Below are positions 25,578 to 34,558 of a stretch of DNA of 64,000 nucleotides, one piece after another. The stretch spans positions 248,001 to 312,000 of the forward strand of contig NZ_FTPP01000004.1 in NCBI RefSeq assembly GCF_900156345.1. The letters are read 5' to 3'. How positions within the stretch are numbered: position 1 is the first letter of the stretch; the number at the start of each line of letters is the position of its first letter. The notes under the pieces are model-generated. The model was not told where the DNA came from. It saw only the letters and a program-made list of their open reading frames with translations, and did no database searches. The position numbers and the translations under genes are program-made. The DNA is from Pontibacter indicus. Its GTDB lineage: Bacteria; Bacteroidota; Bacteroidia; Cytophagales; Hymenobacteraceae.

Positions 25578-25743
25578 CCTGCCTGCCGCTAATTAAATTG
25601 GATGCCTGTAATTTGCTTGAGGCGTCTAACTTGTGTACCTTGGCTTTGTGGTAAACACCTAGGTTTAAAAGCATAATCATTAATTTCGGAAACGTTAGCT
25701 TGAAATATACGGCTTGCGTAAACAGGCCGGGGATAGTTTGGCT

Positions 25744-26181
25744 ATGAAAAAGATATCAGGCGTTCTTCTTATTGACGACGACGACACGACAAATTTCCTG
25801 AACCAGCGTCTGCTTGAGCGGATGCAGGTGACAGACAACATACGCACGTTTGTGAACGGCAAACAGGCATTCGACTACTTGTACAATGTGAGCAATAACA
25901 ACTACGAGCAGACAGATGGAAACTATTTTCAGCCAGAACTGATCTTCCTCGATATCAGCATGCCTGTGATGGATGGATTTGAGATGCTGGACCTGTACGA
26001 GCGACTCAATCCGGAGTTCCGCAAAAACATTGTGCTGGCCGTGCTGACAACTTCTACGCATCCGCAGGATACGGACGCTGCGCAGAAGTACTCGGCAGAA
26101 TACCTGACCAAACCGCTAACGGCTGAGAAAGTACATAGCCTGATCAACAAGCACTTTAGCTCCGCAGACCAGGAAGCTTAA
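25744..26181 (+). CDS. Receiver-only response regulator
   Basis: A 145-residue single-domain receiver. Acidic pocket DDDD at 11-14, phospho-acceptor Asp70 (LIFLDISMPVMDG), and the conserved Lys in YLTKPL are present. There is no output domain, so it must act by protein contact, as CheY or the Bacteroidota receiver-only group does. No histidine kinase is nearby. I start at ATG 25744. A strong terminator follows at 26201-26250. Confidence 0.9.
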   Translation: MKKISGVLLIDDDDTTNFLNQRLLERMQVTDNIRTFVNGKQAFDYLYNVSNNNYEQTDGNYFQPELIFLDISMPVMDGFEMLDLYERLNPEFRKNIVLAVLTTSTHPQDTDAAQKYSAEYLTKPLTAEKVHSLINKHFSSADQEA

Positions 26182-26200
26182 ATCGCTTCAGGGTTAGTGG

Positions 26201-26250
26201 AAGAGCCGACGCGCTGCCTCAATATAGAGCCGCACGTCGGCTCTTCTTAT
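26201..26250 (+). terminator. Terminator of the response regulator gene
   Basis: An 11-bp perfect stem pairs AAGAGCCGACG (26201-26211) with CGTCGGCTCTT (26235-26245), followed by CTTATTTTA. Confidence 0.8.
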
Positions 26251-26361
26251 TTTATCCGGTTGGGAAGTAAGAAATACCGCTTGTGCTTACCAATTGCATT
26301 GTCTCGCAAATGCTTGGAGTGGGATAAGAACAATCCCCCGGATTATTAAGCTGCGCTATAC

Positions 26362-27207
26362 CTAGAACGAGAAACCAAAGTTTGATTTGATCAGCAGGTT
26401 GAGGATCACGCCCGCGCCGGCCAGCAGCAGCCCGACTCCGATCAGCGTTTCGAGGTCCTGCATTTTGCCCTGTCGTTTTTTGAGCATGTTACCGCCAATC
26501 GCCCCGATGGCAAAGGCTGCCATTAAAGGCAGGCTGCGGCTCCAGATTACGTTGCCGAGCAGGTAGTGGCTGATAAACCCGGTGAAGCTCGTAATCACCA
26601 AAATGAAAAGAGAGGTGGAAGTAGCGATCTGTGGCGGTATCCGGAACAGTTTGATCATCATAGGGGTCTGTAGAAAGCCGCCGCCTATACCGAATAGGCC
26701 CGCAATAATACCTGAAGCAAAACCAAAGACCGACACCAGCCCCCCGTTCAAGCGATAGGCAATGTGCTTTGCCCTGTTTTTCCGGATAAATGAGGTGGGG
26801 ACCCGCCGGATGCGGTACATCATGCCGGAATGCCGCTGCATCTTTTCTTTCTTCTGGGGTTTCACCATAAAAAAGCCCACCGTTAGCACAAAGAGCGCAA
26901 AGATTACCTGCAGCTCTGAGACCGGCAGGAAAGCCACCAGAAAGGCCCCCAGCACCGTGCCGGCCACCGCCGGGAACTGAATAAGCGAGCCCACCAGGTA
27001 ATCGATGCTGCGGTCGCGGAGGTTGAAAACGGAGGCGATGATAGAGGACGGCACCAAAGCCGACATGGTCGCACCGATGGCGATCTCGATGTTGTATCCG
27101 AAGAAGATGATCAGGATCGGCACCATGAACACGCCTCCCCCGAAACCGATAATGGTGCCAAACCCGCTTACGAGTGCACCCACAACAAAAATGATAAATT
27201 CCTCCAT
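26362..27207 (-). CDS. TauE/SafE family sulfite/anion exporter
   Basis: A 281-residue integral membrane protein with eight hydrophobic segments in two repeats. The TauE signature Gly-rich helices are seen in both halves: GFGTIIGFGGGVFMVPIL near the N terminus and GIIAGLFGIGGGFLQTPMM in the middle. Family members move sulfite, sulfonates or sulfoacetate; the substrate cannot be read from sequence. It is 50 bases upstream-to-downstream with adenine deaminase on the same strand (ade reads into the gap after it), so they may be in one transcript with ade second in the DNA but first transcribed. Confidence 0.9.
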   Translation of the reverse strand: MEEFIIFVVGALVSGFGTIIGFGGGVFMVPILIIFFGYNIEIAIGATMSALVPSSIIASVFNLRDRSIDYLVGSLIQFPAVAGTVLGAFLVAFLPVSELQVIFALFVLTVGFFMVKPQKKEKMQRHSGMMYRIRRVPTSFIRKNRAKHIAYRLNGGLVSVFGFASGIIAGLFGIGGGFLQTPMMIKLFRIPPQIATSTSLFILVITSFTGFISHYLLGNVIWSRSLPLMAAFAIGAIGGNMLKKRQGKMQDLETLIGVGLLLAGAGVILNLLIKSNFGFSF

Positions 27208-27257
27208 TTGCTAAGCCCCGCAGGGCCGTGGTCTTATACCTTTTTGTGCAAGGTACA

Positions 27258-28892
27258 CTATTCAGCTACAGGTACGAATTTAAAGTCATCACCGTTAAAC
27301 AATCCTTTGTCGCTGAGCTTGAGCGAAGGTATAACGAGTAGCGCCATGAACGAGAGCGTCATGAAAGGGGAGGCCAGTTTGCTGCCCATCTGCTTGCTCA
27401 TGCGGTCGATGGCAGAATAAGCCTGGGCCACTTCGTAGCCGTGAGCCGCTGACATAATGCCCGCCACCGGCAAAGGCAGTAATTGCTCTTGCCCGCCATC
27501 TACAGCGGCCACACCGCCTTTTGCGCTGATGATCAGGTTCACGGCCCGGGCAATGCTTTCGTCGTCCACCCCCACCGCAATGATGTTGTGCGAGTCGTGG
27601 CCTACAGAGGAGGCAATGGCACCGCGCTGTATACCTACGTTTTTGATGAAGGCCACCGCCGGCTCGGCATTTGCATATCGGTTCACGACAGTGATCTTGA
27701 GTACATCCTGCGCCACATCCGATTGGATGAAGCCATTCTCTATTTTCGGCTCAGCCCATACCTGGTGCGTGATCAGCTGTCCGTCAAACGCCTCGATCAC
27801 CCGAATCTTGCTGGCACTGTCTGCCGGGAGTCGGAATTGCTCCGGCGCTTTGGGTTCGGTGTTGAAATTATTGATCTCCTCACTCGGCGTGAAGGCGATT
27901 CTTGATTGACCCTTCTCAGCTACCAACTCTCCGTTGATGTAGGTCGCTTCGATGGCGAAGTTTTCCAAGTCATCCACCACGATAAAATCAGCCGGATCGC
28001 CTTCGCGAAGTAGGCCAACTTCTAGCTTGTAGTGCTCCACTGGGTTGAGGCAGGCGGCGCGTAGCACATGGAACAGGTCGTGGCCTTTGGCAAGGGCTCG
28101 TTTCACGAGCAGGTTCAGGTGGCCTTCCACCAGATTGTCGGGGTGCTTGTCGTCGGAGCAGAACATGATGCTCTCCGGGTGGGAGGCGAGCAAAGGTATA
28201 AGCGCCTCGAAATTCTTGGCGGCGCTGCCTTCCCGGATCAGGATTTTCATGCCCACGGCCAGCTTGTCGAGCGCCTCCTCGGCCGTGAAGCATTCGTGGT
28301 CGGTGGTGATGCCGGCGGAGGCATACAGGGCCGCCTGTTCGCCGCGCAGACCGGGGGCGTGCCCGTCCACGGCCTTGCCATATTTCTTGGCCAGTTCGAT
28401 TTTCTCCATCACCACCGGGTCGCGGTGCAGCACGCCGGGCCAGTTCATCATCTCGGCCAGGTACTTGATCTCGTCGCGCTGAAACAGGGTCTCGATGTCG
28501 GTGGCCGTAATCTCGGCGCCCGCTGTCTCAAACGGGGTGGCTGGCACGCAGGAGGGGGCTCCGAAATAGAACTTGAAAGGCACCTTTTTCCCGTTTTCAA
28601 TCATGTACTCCACGCCCGCTATACCTAGTACATTACCTATCTCGTGTGGGTCCGATACGGTGGCCACAGTACCATGCGGCACGGCCAGGCGGGCAAATTC
28701 GGAGGGCACGAGCATCGAGCTCTCCACGTGCACGTGGGCATCCACAAAGCCCGGCAAAATATAACTGGTGGAGGAGACGCGCTCACGAACTAATTTAGAA
28801 ATGCGGCCGTTTGACACATGGACCGTTCCTTCAAAAATGGCTTGCTGGTGCAGGTCGATGATGCGTCCGCTGACGGTATAGGAGCTATGCAT
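27258..28892 (-). CDS. ade: Adenine deaminase
   Basis: A 544-residue amidohydrolase of the bacterial Ade family, which deaminates adenine to hypoxanthine in purine salvage. The metal and active-site motifs are DAHVHVESS (His53, His55), DGHAPG (His178), and TTDHE (His199, Glu200). The C-terminal domain has the typical [12 protein letters not shown] and GGVAAVDGG blocks. Full length for the family. It begins at ATG 28892, divergent from a small lipoprotein gene at 28980. Confidence 0.96.
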   Translation of the reverse strand: MHSSYTVSGRIIDLHQQAIFEGTVHVSNGRISKLVRERVSSTSYILPGFVDAHVHVESSMLVPSEFARLAVPHGTVATVSDPHEIGNVLGIAGVEYMIENGKKVPFKFYFGAPSCVPATPFETAGAEITATDIETLFQRDEIKYLAEMMNWPGVLHRDPVVMEKIELAKKYGKAVDGHAPGLRGEQAALYASAGITTDHECFTAEEALDKLAVGMKILIREGSAAKNFEALIPLLASHPESIMFCSDDKHPDNLVEGHLNLLVKRALAKGHDLFHVLRAACLNPVEHYKLEVGLLREGDPADFIVVDDLENFAIEATYINGELVAEKGQSRIAFTPSEEINNFNTEPKAPEQFRLPADSASKIRVIEAFDGQLITHQVWAEPKIENGFIQSDVAQDVLKITVVNRYANAEPAVAFIKNVGIQRGAIASSVGHDSHNIIAVGVDDESIARAVNLIISAKGGVAAVDGGQEQLLPLPVAGIMSAAHGYEVAQAYSAIDRMSKQMGSKLASPFMTLSFMALLVIPSLKLSDKGLFNGDDFKFVPVAE

Positions 28893-28954
28893 GGATAGGA
28901 CTGTCTTGTTGATATAAAATGCCCGCTGATGCGGATTGAACCCGTAAATTACCT

Positions 28955-28962
28955 TATATTTG
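28955..28962 (+). promoter_or_regulatory. -7 box (TATATTTG) for the small lipoprotein-cmk-ispH genes
   Basis: An exact TAnnTTTG box. The start site would be near 28970, ten bases before the TTG start at 28980. A TTG lies 16 bases upstream, which is closer than usual for a -33 element. Confidence 0.6.
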
Positions 28963-28979
28963 CGTTAAAATAAGTCGTT

Positions 28980-29135
28980 TTGAGAAAGATAATTTCATAC
29001 ATCGTACTGGCAGGATTTTTGGCAGCCGGCCCTTTGGCAAGCTGCACGACCAAAACCCCGCAACAGAAAAAGACGGCCTCCTACATGAAAAAAAGCAAGA
29101 AAGGCAACGTGCCCTGCCCTTGCGACTCGAACTAA
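28980..29135 (+). CDS. 51-residue lipoprotein with CPC end
   Basis: A small frame starting at TTG. It reads a basic start, a hydrophobic stretch (IVLAGFLAAGPLASC; lipidated Cys22), a short Lys/Thr-rich mature part and the end GNVPCPCDSN. Tiny lipoproteins ending in a Cys-Pro-Cys type motif are frequent in Cytophagales and unnamed. A -7 promoter box directly upstream and the tight 16-base gap to cmk support it as a real gene. The two end cysteines could bind metal or form a disulfide. Confidence 0.65.
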   Translation: MRKIISYIVLAGFLAAGPLASCTTKTPQQKKTASYMKKSKKGNVPCPCDSN

Positions 29136-29151
29136 TTCCTGACAGCTTACC

Positions 29152-29853
29152 ATGAAAAAAATTGTAATCGCCATAGACGGCTACTCCTCGTGCGGTAAAA
29201 GTACCACAGCTAAACTGGTGGCTGCCGAACTAGGCTACGCTTACATCGATACCGGTGCCATGTACCGGGCGGTTACGCTTTATTTTCTGGAACATCACGT
29301 GAGCCTTACCAACCCCAAGGAAGTGAAGGACGCGCTGGATAAGATTGATATCTCGTTTCATTACAACCCAAAGGCCAAACGAAACGAAGTATTCTTAAAC
29401 GGGCTGAACGTGGAGGATGAGATCCGCAAAATGTACATCTCCAACCAGGTGAGCGAAGTGAGCGTGGTGAAGGAGGTGCGTCGCGCGATGGTGGCTCAGC
29501 AGCAGAAAATGGGCAGGAAGCGCGGTGTGGTGATGGACGGCCGCGATATCGGCACAGCTGTGTTTCCGGATGCCGAGGTGAAGATCTTCATGACCGCCGA
29601 TGTGGACACCCGCGCCCGGCGCCGTCAGGATGAGTTGCTGGCCAAAAAACAGCTGATCAACCTCGACGAGATCAAGGCCAACTTGCAGAAGCGCGACCTG
29701 ATCGACTCGACCAGAGCCGAGAGCCCGCTGCGCCGCGCCGACGACGCCTTTTTGCTGGATACCTCGCACATGACCATCGATGAGCAAGTAGAGTTTGTAC
29801 TTAACAAGGTGACTTCCCGTATCTTCAACGGTGACTATGCCTTACAGGAATAG
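29152..29853 (+). CDS. cmk: Cytidylate kinase
   Basis: A 233-residue Cmk that phosphorylates CMP and dCMP with ATP. The P-loop is at residues 10-17 (GYSSCGKST), YIDTGAMYRAVT follows, then DGRDIGTAVFPDA (the CMP-binding segment), and the lid region TADVDTRARRRQ. Length is normal. It is 12 bases from ispH, so the small lipoprotein gene, cmk and ispH probably form an operon; cmk near ispH is common in this phylum. Confidence 0.96.
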   Translation: MKKIVIAIDGYSSCGKSTTAKLVAAELGYAYIDTGAMYRAVTLYFLEHHVSLTNPKEVKDALDKIDISFHYNPKAKRNEVFLNGLNVEDEIRKMYISNQVSEVSVVKEVRRAMVAQQQKMGRKRGVVMDGRDIGTAVFPDAEVKIFMTADVDTRARRRQDELLAKKQLINLDEIKANLQKRDLIDSTRAESPLRRADDAFLLDTSHMTIDEQVEFVLNKVTSRIFNGDYALQE

Positions 29854-29865
29854 AGGAAAGAAGAA

Positions 29866-30750
29866 ATGAACGTAACGATAGACAAGAATTCCGGTTACTG
29901 CTTCGGTGTGGAGTTCGCCATCCAGATGGCGGAGGACGAGATGGAGCATAGCGAAGAGCTCTACTGCCTGGGCGATATCGTGCACAACAGCATGGAAGTG
30001 CAGCGCCTGTACAAAAAGGGCTTGCGTATCATCGACCGGGAACAACTCAAAGAACTTCGCGACACCAAAGTGCTGATCAGGGCGCACGGTGAGCCACCGG
30101 AGACCTACAAGACGGCCTTAGAAAACAATATTGAATTGATCGATGCCTCCTGCCCGGTGGTGCTCAAGCTGCAGAACCGCGTGAAGCACGCTTTCGATTC
30201 AGATAAAACAAAGGGCGGCCAGATCGTGATCTACGGTCAGGTGGGCCACGCCGAGGTGATCGGGCTGGCAGGCCAGACGGGCGACGAAGCCATCATCATC
30301 ACCACGGAGGAGGATTTGGATAAGATCGACTTCTCGCGTCCGGTTACGCTTTTCAGCCAGACCACCAAAAGCACCAAAGGCTTCTACCACATCAAGTCGC
30401 TGATCGAAGAGCGTATCAAGCAGGCCAACCAGGACAGTACCGCTTTCAACGCCAACGACAGCATTTGCCGTCAGGTGTCGAACCGCGAGCCGCAACTAGC
30501 CAAGTTCTCTACTGAGCATGATGTGATCATCTTTGTGAGCGGCAAGAAAAGCTCTAATGGCAAGGCCCTTTACAGCGTGTGCAAGCAGCACAACCCCAAC
30601 AGCTACTTTGTGGAAAACGAGCAGGAGTTGGAGAAGGAGTGGTTTGCCAGTGCCCAGAGTGTAGGTATATGCGGTGCCACTTCTACGCCCATGTGGCTGA
30701 TGCAGCAGGTGGCCGACGGCATCAAAAAATTTGACCTCGAAATAGTATAG
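29866..30750 (+). CDS. ispH: 4-hydroxy-3-methylbut-2-enyl diphosphate reductase
   Basis: A 294-residue IspH, the last enzyme of the MEP isoprenoid pathway, which makes IPP and DMAPP. The three cluster cysteines are Cys12 (GYCFGVE), Cys96 (DASCPVV) and Cys201 (SICRQVSNRE). The substrate histidines in VHNS (His40), RAHG (His74) and GHAE (His128) are present, as is SQTTKS. It is the last gene before a strong terminator at 30792-30822. Confidence 0.97.
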   Translation: MNVTIDKNSGYCFGVEFAIQMAEDEMEHSEELYCLGDIVHNSMEVQRLYKKGLRIIDREQLKELRDTKVLIRAHGEPPETYKTALENNIELIDASCPVVLKLQNRVKHAFDSDKTKGGQIVIYGQVGHAEVIGLAGQTGDEAIIITTEEDLDKIDFSRPVTLFSQTTKSTKGFYHIKSLIEERIKQANQDSTAFNANDSICRQVSNREPQLAKFSTEHDVIIFVSGKKSSNGKALYSVCKQHNPNSYFVENEQELEKEWFASAQSVGICGATSTPMWLMQQVADGIKKFDLEIV

Positions 30751-30791
30751 TTAAAACCCTATACTACAAAATAGTGGCTTTTTAGCTAATT

Positions 30792-30822
30792 TAGGCTTTG
30801 CATTGGCAAAGCCTATTTTTTT
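30792..30822 (+). terminator. ispH operon terminator
   Basis: A 10-bp perfect stem TAGGCTTTGC / GCAAAGCCTA (30792-30801 with 30806-30815), ATTG loop, then seven T. It lies just before the DUF502 start, so that gene needs its own promoter or read-through. Confidence 0.9.
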
Positions 30823-30836
30823 ATGTAACAACCCGC

Positions 30837-31379
30837 ATGAGACGCATCTTACGCTATTTCTTAAACGGACTTCTGATCATTGCTCCCATCTCCATCACAG
30901 TGTGGATTGTGGTGGCCATTGTTGACTGGCTCAACTCGATGCTCGACCTGGGTATACCTGGCTTAGGCATTCTGATCATGTTCGTGTTGCTTACGCTGGT
31001 GGGCTTTATCAGCTCTTCCTTCTTTGTCAAACCCCTTCTGGTTATAACAGAGCGCCTCATCCACAAAACCCCGCTGATTGGGATTGTTTATTCGAGCATC
31101 AAAGACCTCTTTAATGCGTTCGTGGGCGATAACCAGAAATTCAACAAGCCGGTGATGGTGAAGATGTCGGAGGATTCGGATAACCTTAAGTTCGGTTTCG
31201 TGACGCAGGATGCCTTCAGCTCTGTGGATGTGGAAGACCGCGTAGCCGTGTACTTCCCGCACTCCTACAACTTTTCCGGAGAGCTCTTTGTGGTGCCCAA
31301 GCGCAACGTCATATACCTGGATCTGCCAAGCAGCGACGTAATGAAGTTCGTTGTGTCGGGAGGCGTGTCAAGACTGTAG
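30837..31379 (+). CDS. DUF502 family membrane protein
   Basis: A 180-residue protein. Two hydrophobic helices (FLNGLLIIAPISITVWIVVAI and the segment around LGILIMFVLLTLVGFI) are followed by a soluble domain with the family motifs PLIGIVYSSIKDL and AVYFPHSYNFSGELFVVP. DUF502 is widespread and unassigned. I start at ATG 30837 (MRRILRYF); earlier in-frame codons would lie inside the upstream terminator. Confidence 0.9.
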   Translation: MRRILRYFLNGLLIIAPISITVWIVVAIVDWLNSMLDLGIPGLGILIMFVLLTLVGFISSSFFVKPLLVITERLIHKTPLIGIVYSSIKDLFNAFVGDNQKFNKPVMVKMSEDSDNLKFGFVTQDAFSSVDVEDRVAVYFPHSYNFSGELFVVPKRNVIYLDLPSSDVMKFVVSGGVSRL

Positions 31380-31508
31380 GAGAGCAGCAGCTATACCTTG
31401 TAGCATCTGACTACGTGTTGGCAGCTGAACTAACTTTAAATTTCTGCCCCTTTCGTGTATCTTATTTGTATGCATGCCGAATAAGTAAGAGGGTTCAATC
31501 AAATCCAA

Positions 31509-32333
31509 ATGCCTTACATCATACATAACGGTACAAAGCTGCACTACAGGGTGCTGGGGCAGGGCACACAGCCTTTGCTGGCCTTTCATGGCTACGGGCA
31601 GAGCAGTGCGTATTACCAGCCTATGGGCCAGGCCCTGGGTGGAGACTACACCATCTATGCCTTCGATCTTTTCTTCCATGGGCACAGCAGTCTGCACAAA
31701 GAGAACATGCCGCTCGACAAAGATTTCCTGCAGGAGCTGATCGGGCTGTTTCTTGAAAAGGAGAAGGTGGAACATTTTTCATTGATGGGCTTCAGCATGG
31801 GCGGTAAGTTTGCGCTCACGCTGGTAGAACGCTTCCCCGAACGCATCGATGAGTTGTTCCTGATTGCACCGGACGGCATCAAAACCAGCTTCTGGTACAA
31901 CATTGCCACTTACCCGGGCTGGCTGCAGCAGCTCTTCAAACGCACCGTGCTCAAGCCGGAGCCCTTCTTCCGGTTGCTCAACGTGCTCAACCGGTATAAC
32001 ATGATCCACAAGAGTCTGATCCGCTTTGCCCGTTTCCAGATGGACAGCACCGAGAAGCGCCTGCGGGTATACCGCAGCTGGATCGGCTTCCGCGAACTCA
32101 ATTTCGACATCCGCGAGATCGTGCGGCTCCTCAACCACAAGCAGGTACCGGTCACGATGTTCCTTGGCGAGTTCGACCAGATTATTTCTCCTAAACGAGT
32201 AAGTGTGTTTATTAAGGCATTGCAGAAAGGGGAGCTTGTTGTGCTCAAAGCCGGGCACTCGCACTTGTTGCAGGAAGTAGCGGAGTTGTTGCACCGGAAG
32301 CGGATGGGCGTCTCGCCTCCGGCAATGGATTGA
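31509..32333 (+). CDS. Alpha/beta hydrolase
   Basis: A 274-residue cytoplasmic alpha/beta hydrolase. Oxyanion region AFHGYG (25-30), the FDLFFHGHS segment, nucleophile Ser96 (MGFSMGGK), acid Asp223 (GEFDQI) and His250 (AGHSHL) are all in place. The substrate is unknown; a long helical cap (130-195) is rich in aromatic residues. The gene ends at the border of repeat island B: the hexamer array begins three bases after the stop codon. Confidence 0.88.
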   Translation: MPYIIHNGTKLHYRVLGQGTQPLLAFHGYGQSSAYYQPMGQALGGDYTIYAFDLFFHGHSSLHKENMPLDKDFLQELIGLFLEKEKVEHFSLMGFSMGGKFALTLVERFPERIDELFLIAPDGIKTSFWYNIATYPGWLQQLFKRTVLKPEPFFRLLNVLNRYNMIHKSLIRFARFQMDSTEKRLRVYRSWIGFRELNFDIREIVRLLNHKQVPVTMFLGEFDQIISPKRVSVFIKALQKGELVVLKAGHSHLLQEVAELLHRKRMGVSPPAMD

Positions 32334-32335
32334 GG

Positions 32336-32990
32336 TTTATACCTATACCTATACCTTTATCTGGCGTAGCCTGCGAGCGTTGGGGTTGTTTCATGGCGCG
32401 AACAGTATAGTGGGGTCTCGGGCCTAGTGTGAGGTATAGCTACTGTCTTGTTTCATAGCTTGCCTTGGCCAGGCGGGCTGCTGTTTCGCCTGTGCGGCGG
32501 GCACTTCCTTTTTGTCTTGACACAAAAAGGAAGCAAAAAAGTCAAGACCCTCCAAACTCGTTGACCGCTCGAACAGTGGAGTGTCAAAAAGCGCACCTGG
32601 CAATGTTACTTGTTGCATTGCAAGCGTGCAAGTTAGTCTTGTTATACCTGTCAGTGGACTTTGCGACAAAGCTTATACCTTGGAATGGCAATAGCAGAAA
32701 ATTCCCCGCCTTAGACAAGGAGGGGACAGGGGAGGTTGGGCCCAATATAGCAAAACATGAACTACAGAGCCGATAACTCAAGAGTAATAGCTATAGAAAA
32801 TCCACCTTGGGGGTAGGGGCCCTCGATAAAGAAGGGGGTAGGGGGATGTTAATTGTTCACAAACTCTCCTCCTGTTTTTAGGAGAGGATAGGGGATTCCC
32901 CTCTTGAGAGGGTCAGGGGTGTGTAAATCATTCATGAAAATCCTGTAAATCCTTGGGGTAGGGGCCCTATATACAGATTCAGACAAGCTA
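32336..32990. repeat. Composite non-coding repeat island B (inverted copy of A)
   Basis: An inverted, diverged copy of island A. From left: three TATACC units, CTGGCGTAGC, the CTGTGCGGCGGGCACT hairpin block (12-bp stem 32504-32515 with 32522-32533), GAACAGTGGAG, TTTGCGACAAAGCTTATACC, CCCCGCCTTAGACAAGGAGG, GGGGGTAGGGGGATG, TTCCCCTC with GTGTGTAAATC, AATCCTGTAAATCC and ATTCAGACAAGC. The frame at 32465-32776 is a by-product. A further hairpin (ACTCGCC at 33012-33018 with 33033-33039) lies between the island and the next gene. Confidence 0.85.
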
Positions 32991-33163
32991 TACCTGCGTA
33001 ACTTACCAGACACTCGCCAGTCCGGGAGACGCGGCGAGTCTTATAGATTAACTTACAGCTTTATTAAATCTGCCAATCCGCACGGGCGTCGCTCACTTTT
33101 AAATCCTGAAAATCATTTCCCCAATGCTTTATACCTAAAGCAGAATGCTTAAATTGGCCTTTG

Positions 33164-33649
33164 ATGAAAGAGGAGAAACTAAAAAAGCCCAAAGCAGAGA
33201 AAAAGATCATCGGCCGGCGCGAGATGGTGGCCTTTCCGGAGCTTGATATCGATGAGATCGAGGCCAAGATTGATACCGGTGCCTATACCTCCGCCATTCA
33301 CTGCTCGGATATTCATGAGGAAACCCTCGCCGACGGAACTAAAGTCATTTCGCTGGACTTATTAGACCCATCGCACCCGCAGTACAATCACAAAAAACTG
33401 ACTTTTGCCGACTATAGTTTGCGCGATATACGTAACTCGTTTGGCGATGTGCAGGAGCGCTATGTCATCAAAACACGTATCAAGGTGTTCGACGAACTGA
33501 TCGAGGCAGAGTTCTCGCTCTCGGACCGCAGCGACATGAAATACCCGGTGCTGATCGGACGAAAATTGCTCAAAGGCCGGTTTATTGTCGACGTTTCCCG
33601 TAAAAACGTCTCCCTCAAATACAACAACAAACAAAAGAAGAATAAATAG
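33164..33649 (+). CDS. RimB-type retropepsin-like protease (Zn_protease family)
   Basis: A 161-residue protein of the family long called ATP-dependent zinc protease (PF05618). A basic N terminus precedes [11 protein letters not shown]; then comes the aspartic-protease-like motif [12 protein letters not shown] (Asp37), and [25 protein letters not shown]. Known members next to RimK remove or trim glutamate tails in Pseudomonas (RimB). The five-base gap to the RimK gene supports this pairing. The start is ATG 33164, directly after an in-frame TTG. Confidence 0.85.
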   Translation: MKEEKLKKPKAEKKIIGRREMVAFPELDIDEIEAKIDTGAYTSAIHCSDIHEETLADGTKVISLDLLDPSHPQYNHKKLTFADYSLRDIRNSFGDVQERYVIKTRIKVFDELIEAEFSLSDRSDMKYPVLIGRKLLKGRFIVDVSRKNVSLKYNNKQKKNK

Positions 33650-33654
33650 TCTGT

Positions 33655-34557
33655 ATGAAAATAGCGATCCTCTCTCGCAACCCCAAGTTATACTCTACCC
33701 GCCGCCTGGTGGAAGCGGCACAGCAACGCGGCCACGAAGCCGTGGTGCTCGACCACCTGCGTTGCGACCTTGTCATTGAGCAGGGCGACCCGCACATCCT
33801 CTACAAAGGAGAGCGACTCACCGACATCGACGCTGTCATTCCGCGCATTGGGGCCTCGGTTACCTTCTACGGCACGGCCGTGGTGCGCCAGTTCGAGATG
33901 ATGAAAGTAAAGAGCGCTGTGGACTCCCAAAGCATCGTGCGCTCCCGCGACAAACTGCGCAGCAGTCAGATTCTCTCCCGAGCTGGACTAGGCATGCCCA
34001 AGACTGCTTTTACCAACTACTCAAAGGAGACCTCCATGCTGGTGAAGGAAGTGGGCGGTGCGCCACTGGTGATCAAGCTGCTCGAAGGAACGCAGGGACT
34101 GGGCGTGGTGCTGGCCGAAACCAAGAAAGCGGCTGAATCGGTGATTGAGGCGTTTCATAACCTGAAGGCGCGTATCATTGTGCAGGAATTTATAGCAGAG
34201 GCGGCAGGCGCCGACATCCGTGCCTTTGTGGTGAACGGCGAAGTGGTAGGTGCCATGAAGCGACAGGGCAAGGAGGGCGAGTTCCGCTCCAACCTGCACC
34301 GTGGCGGCAATGCCAGCCTCATCAAACTGAGCCGCCAGGAGAAGGCAGCCGCTTTGCTGGCTGCCAAGTCGTTGGGTTTAGGTATAGCCGGCGTGGACAT
34401 GCTGCAGTCCAAGCGCGGACCACTTATCCTGGAGGTGAACTCTTCGCCAGGTTTGCAAGGTATAGAGAAGGCGACGAACAAAGACATCGCCGCGAAAATA
34501 ATAGAGTACGTGGAAGGCCTGGTGCAGAAAAAGGCCGCCAAGAGAGTGAAAGAATAG
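33655..34557 (+). CDS. rimK: RimK-type ATP-grasp glutamate ligase
   Basis: A 300-residue RimK. Members add glutamate residues to the end of ribosomal protein S6 or make short poly-glutamate. Seen: N-terminal [18 protein letters not shown], the region [23 protein letters not shown], the ATP-grasp [16 protein letters not shown], the VQEFI hinge and the metal-binding end [14 protein letters not shown]. Whether S6 is the target here is unknown; the S6 gene is not in the window. It is the middle gene of a tightly packed trio. Confidence 0.93.
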   Translation: MKIAILSRNPKLYSTRRLVEAAQQRGHEAVVLDHLRCDLVIEQGDPHILYKGERLTDIDAVIPRIGASVTFYGTAVVRQFEMMKVKSAVDSQSIVRSRDKLRSSQILSRAGLGMPKTAFTNYSKETSMLVKEVGGAPLVIKLLEGTQGLGVVLAETKKAAESVIEAFHNLKARIIVQEFIAEAAGADIRAFVVNGEVVGAMKRQGKEGEFRSNLHRGGNASLIKLSRQEKAAALLAAKSLGLGIAGVDMLQSKRGPLILEVNSSPGLQGIEKATNKDIAAKIIEYVEGLVQKKAAKRVKE

Positions 34558-34558
34558 C

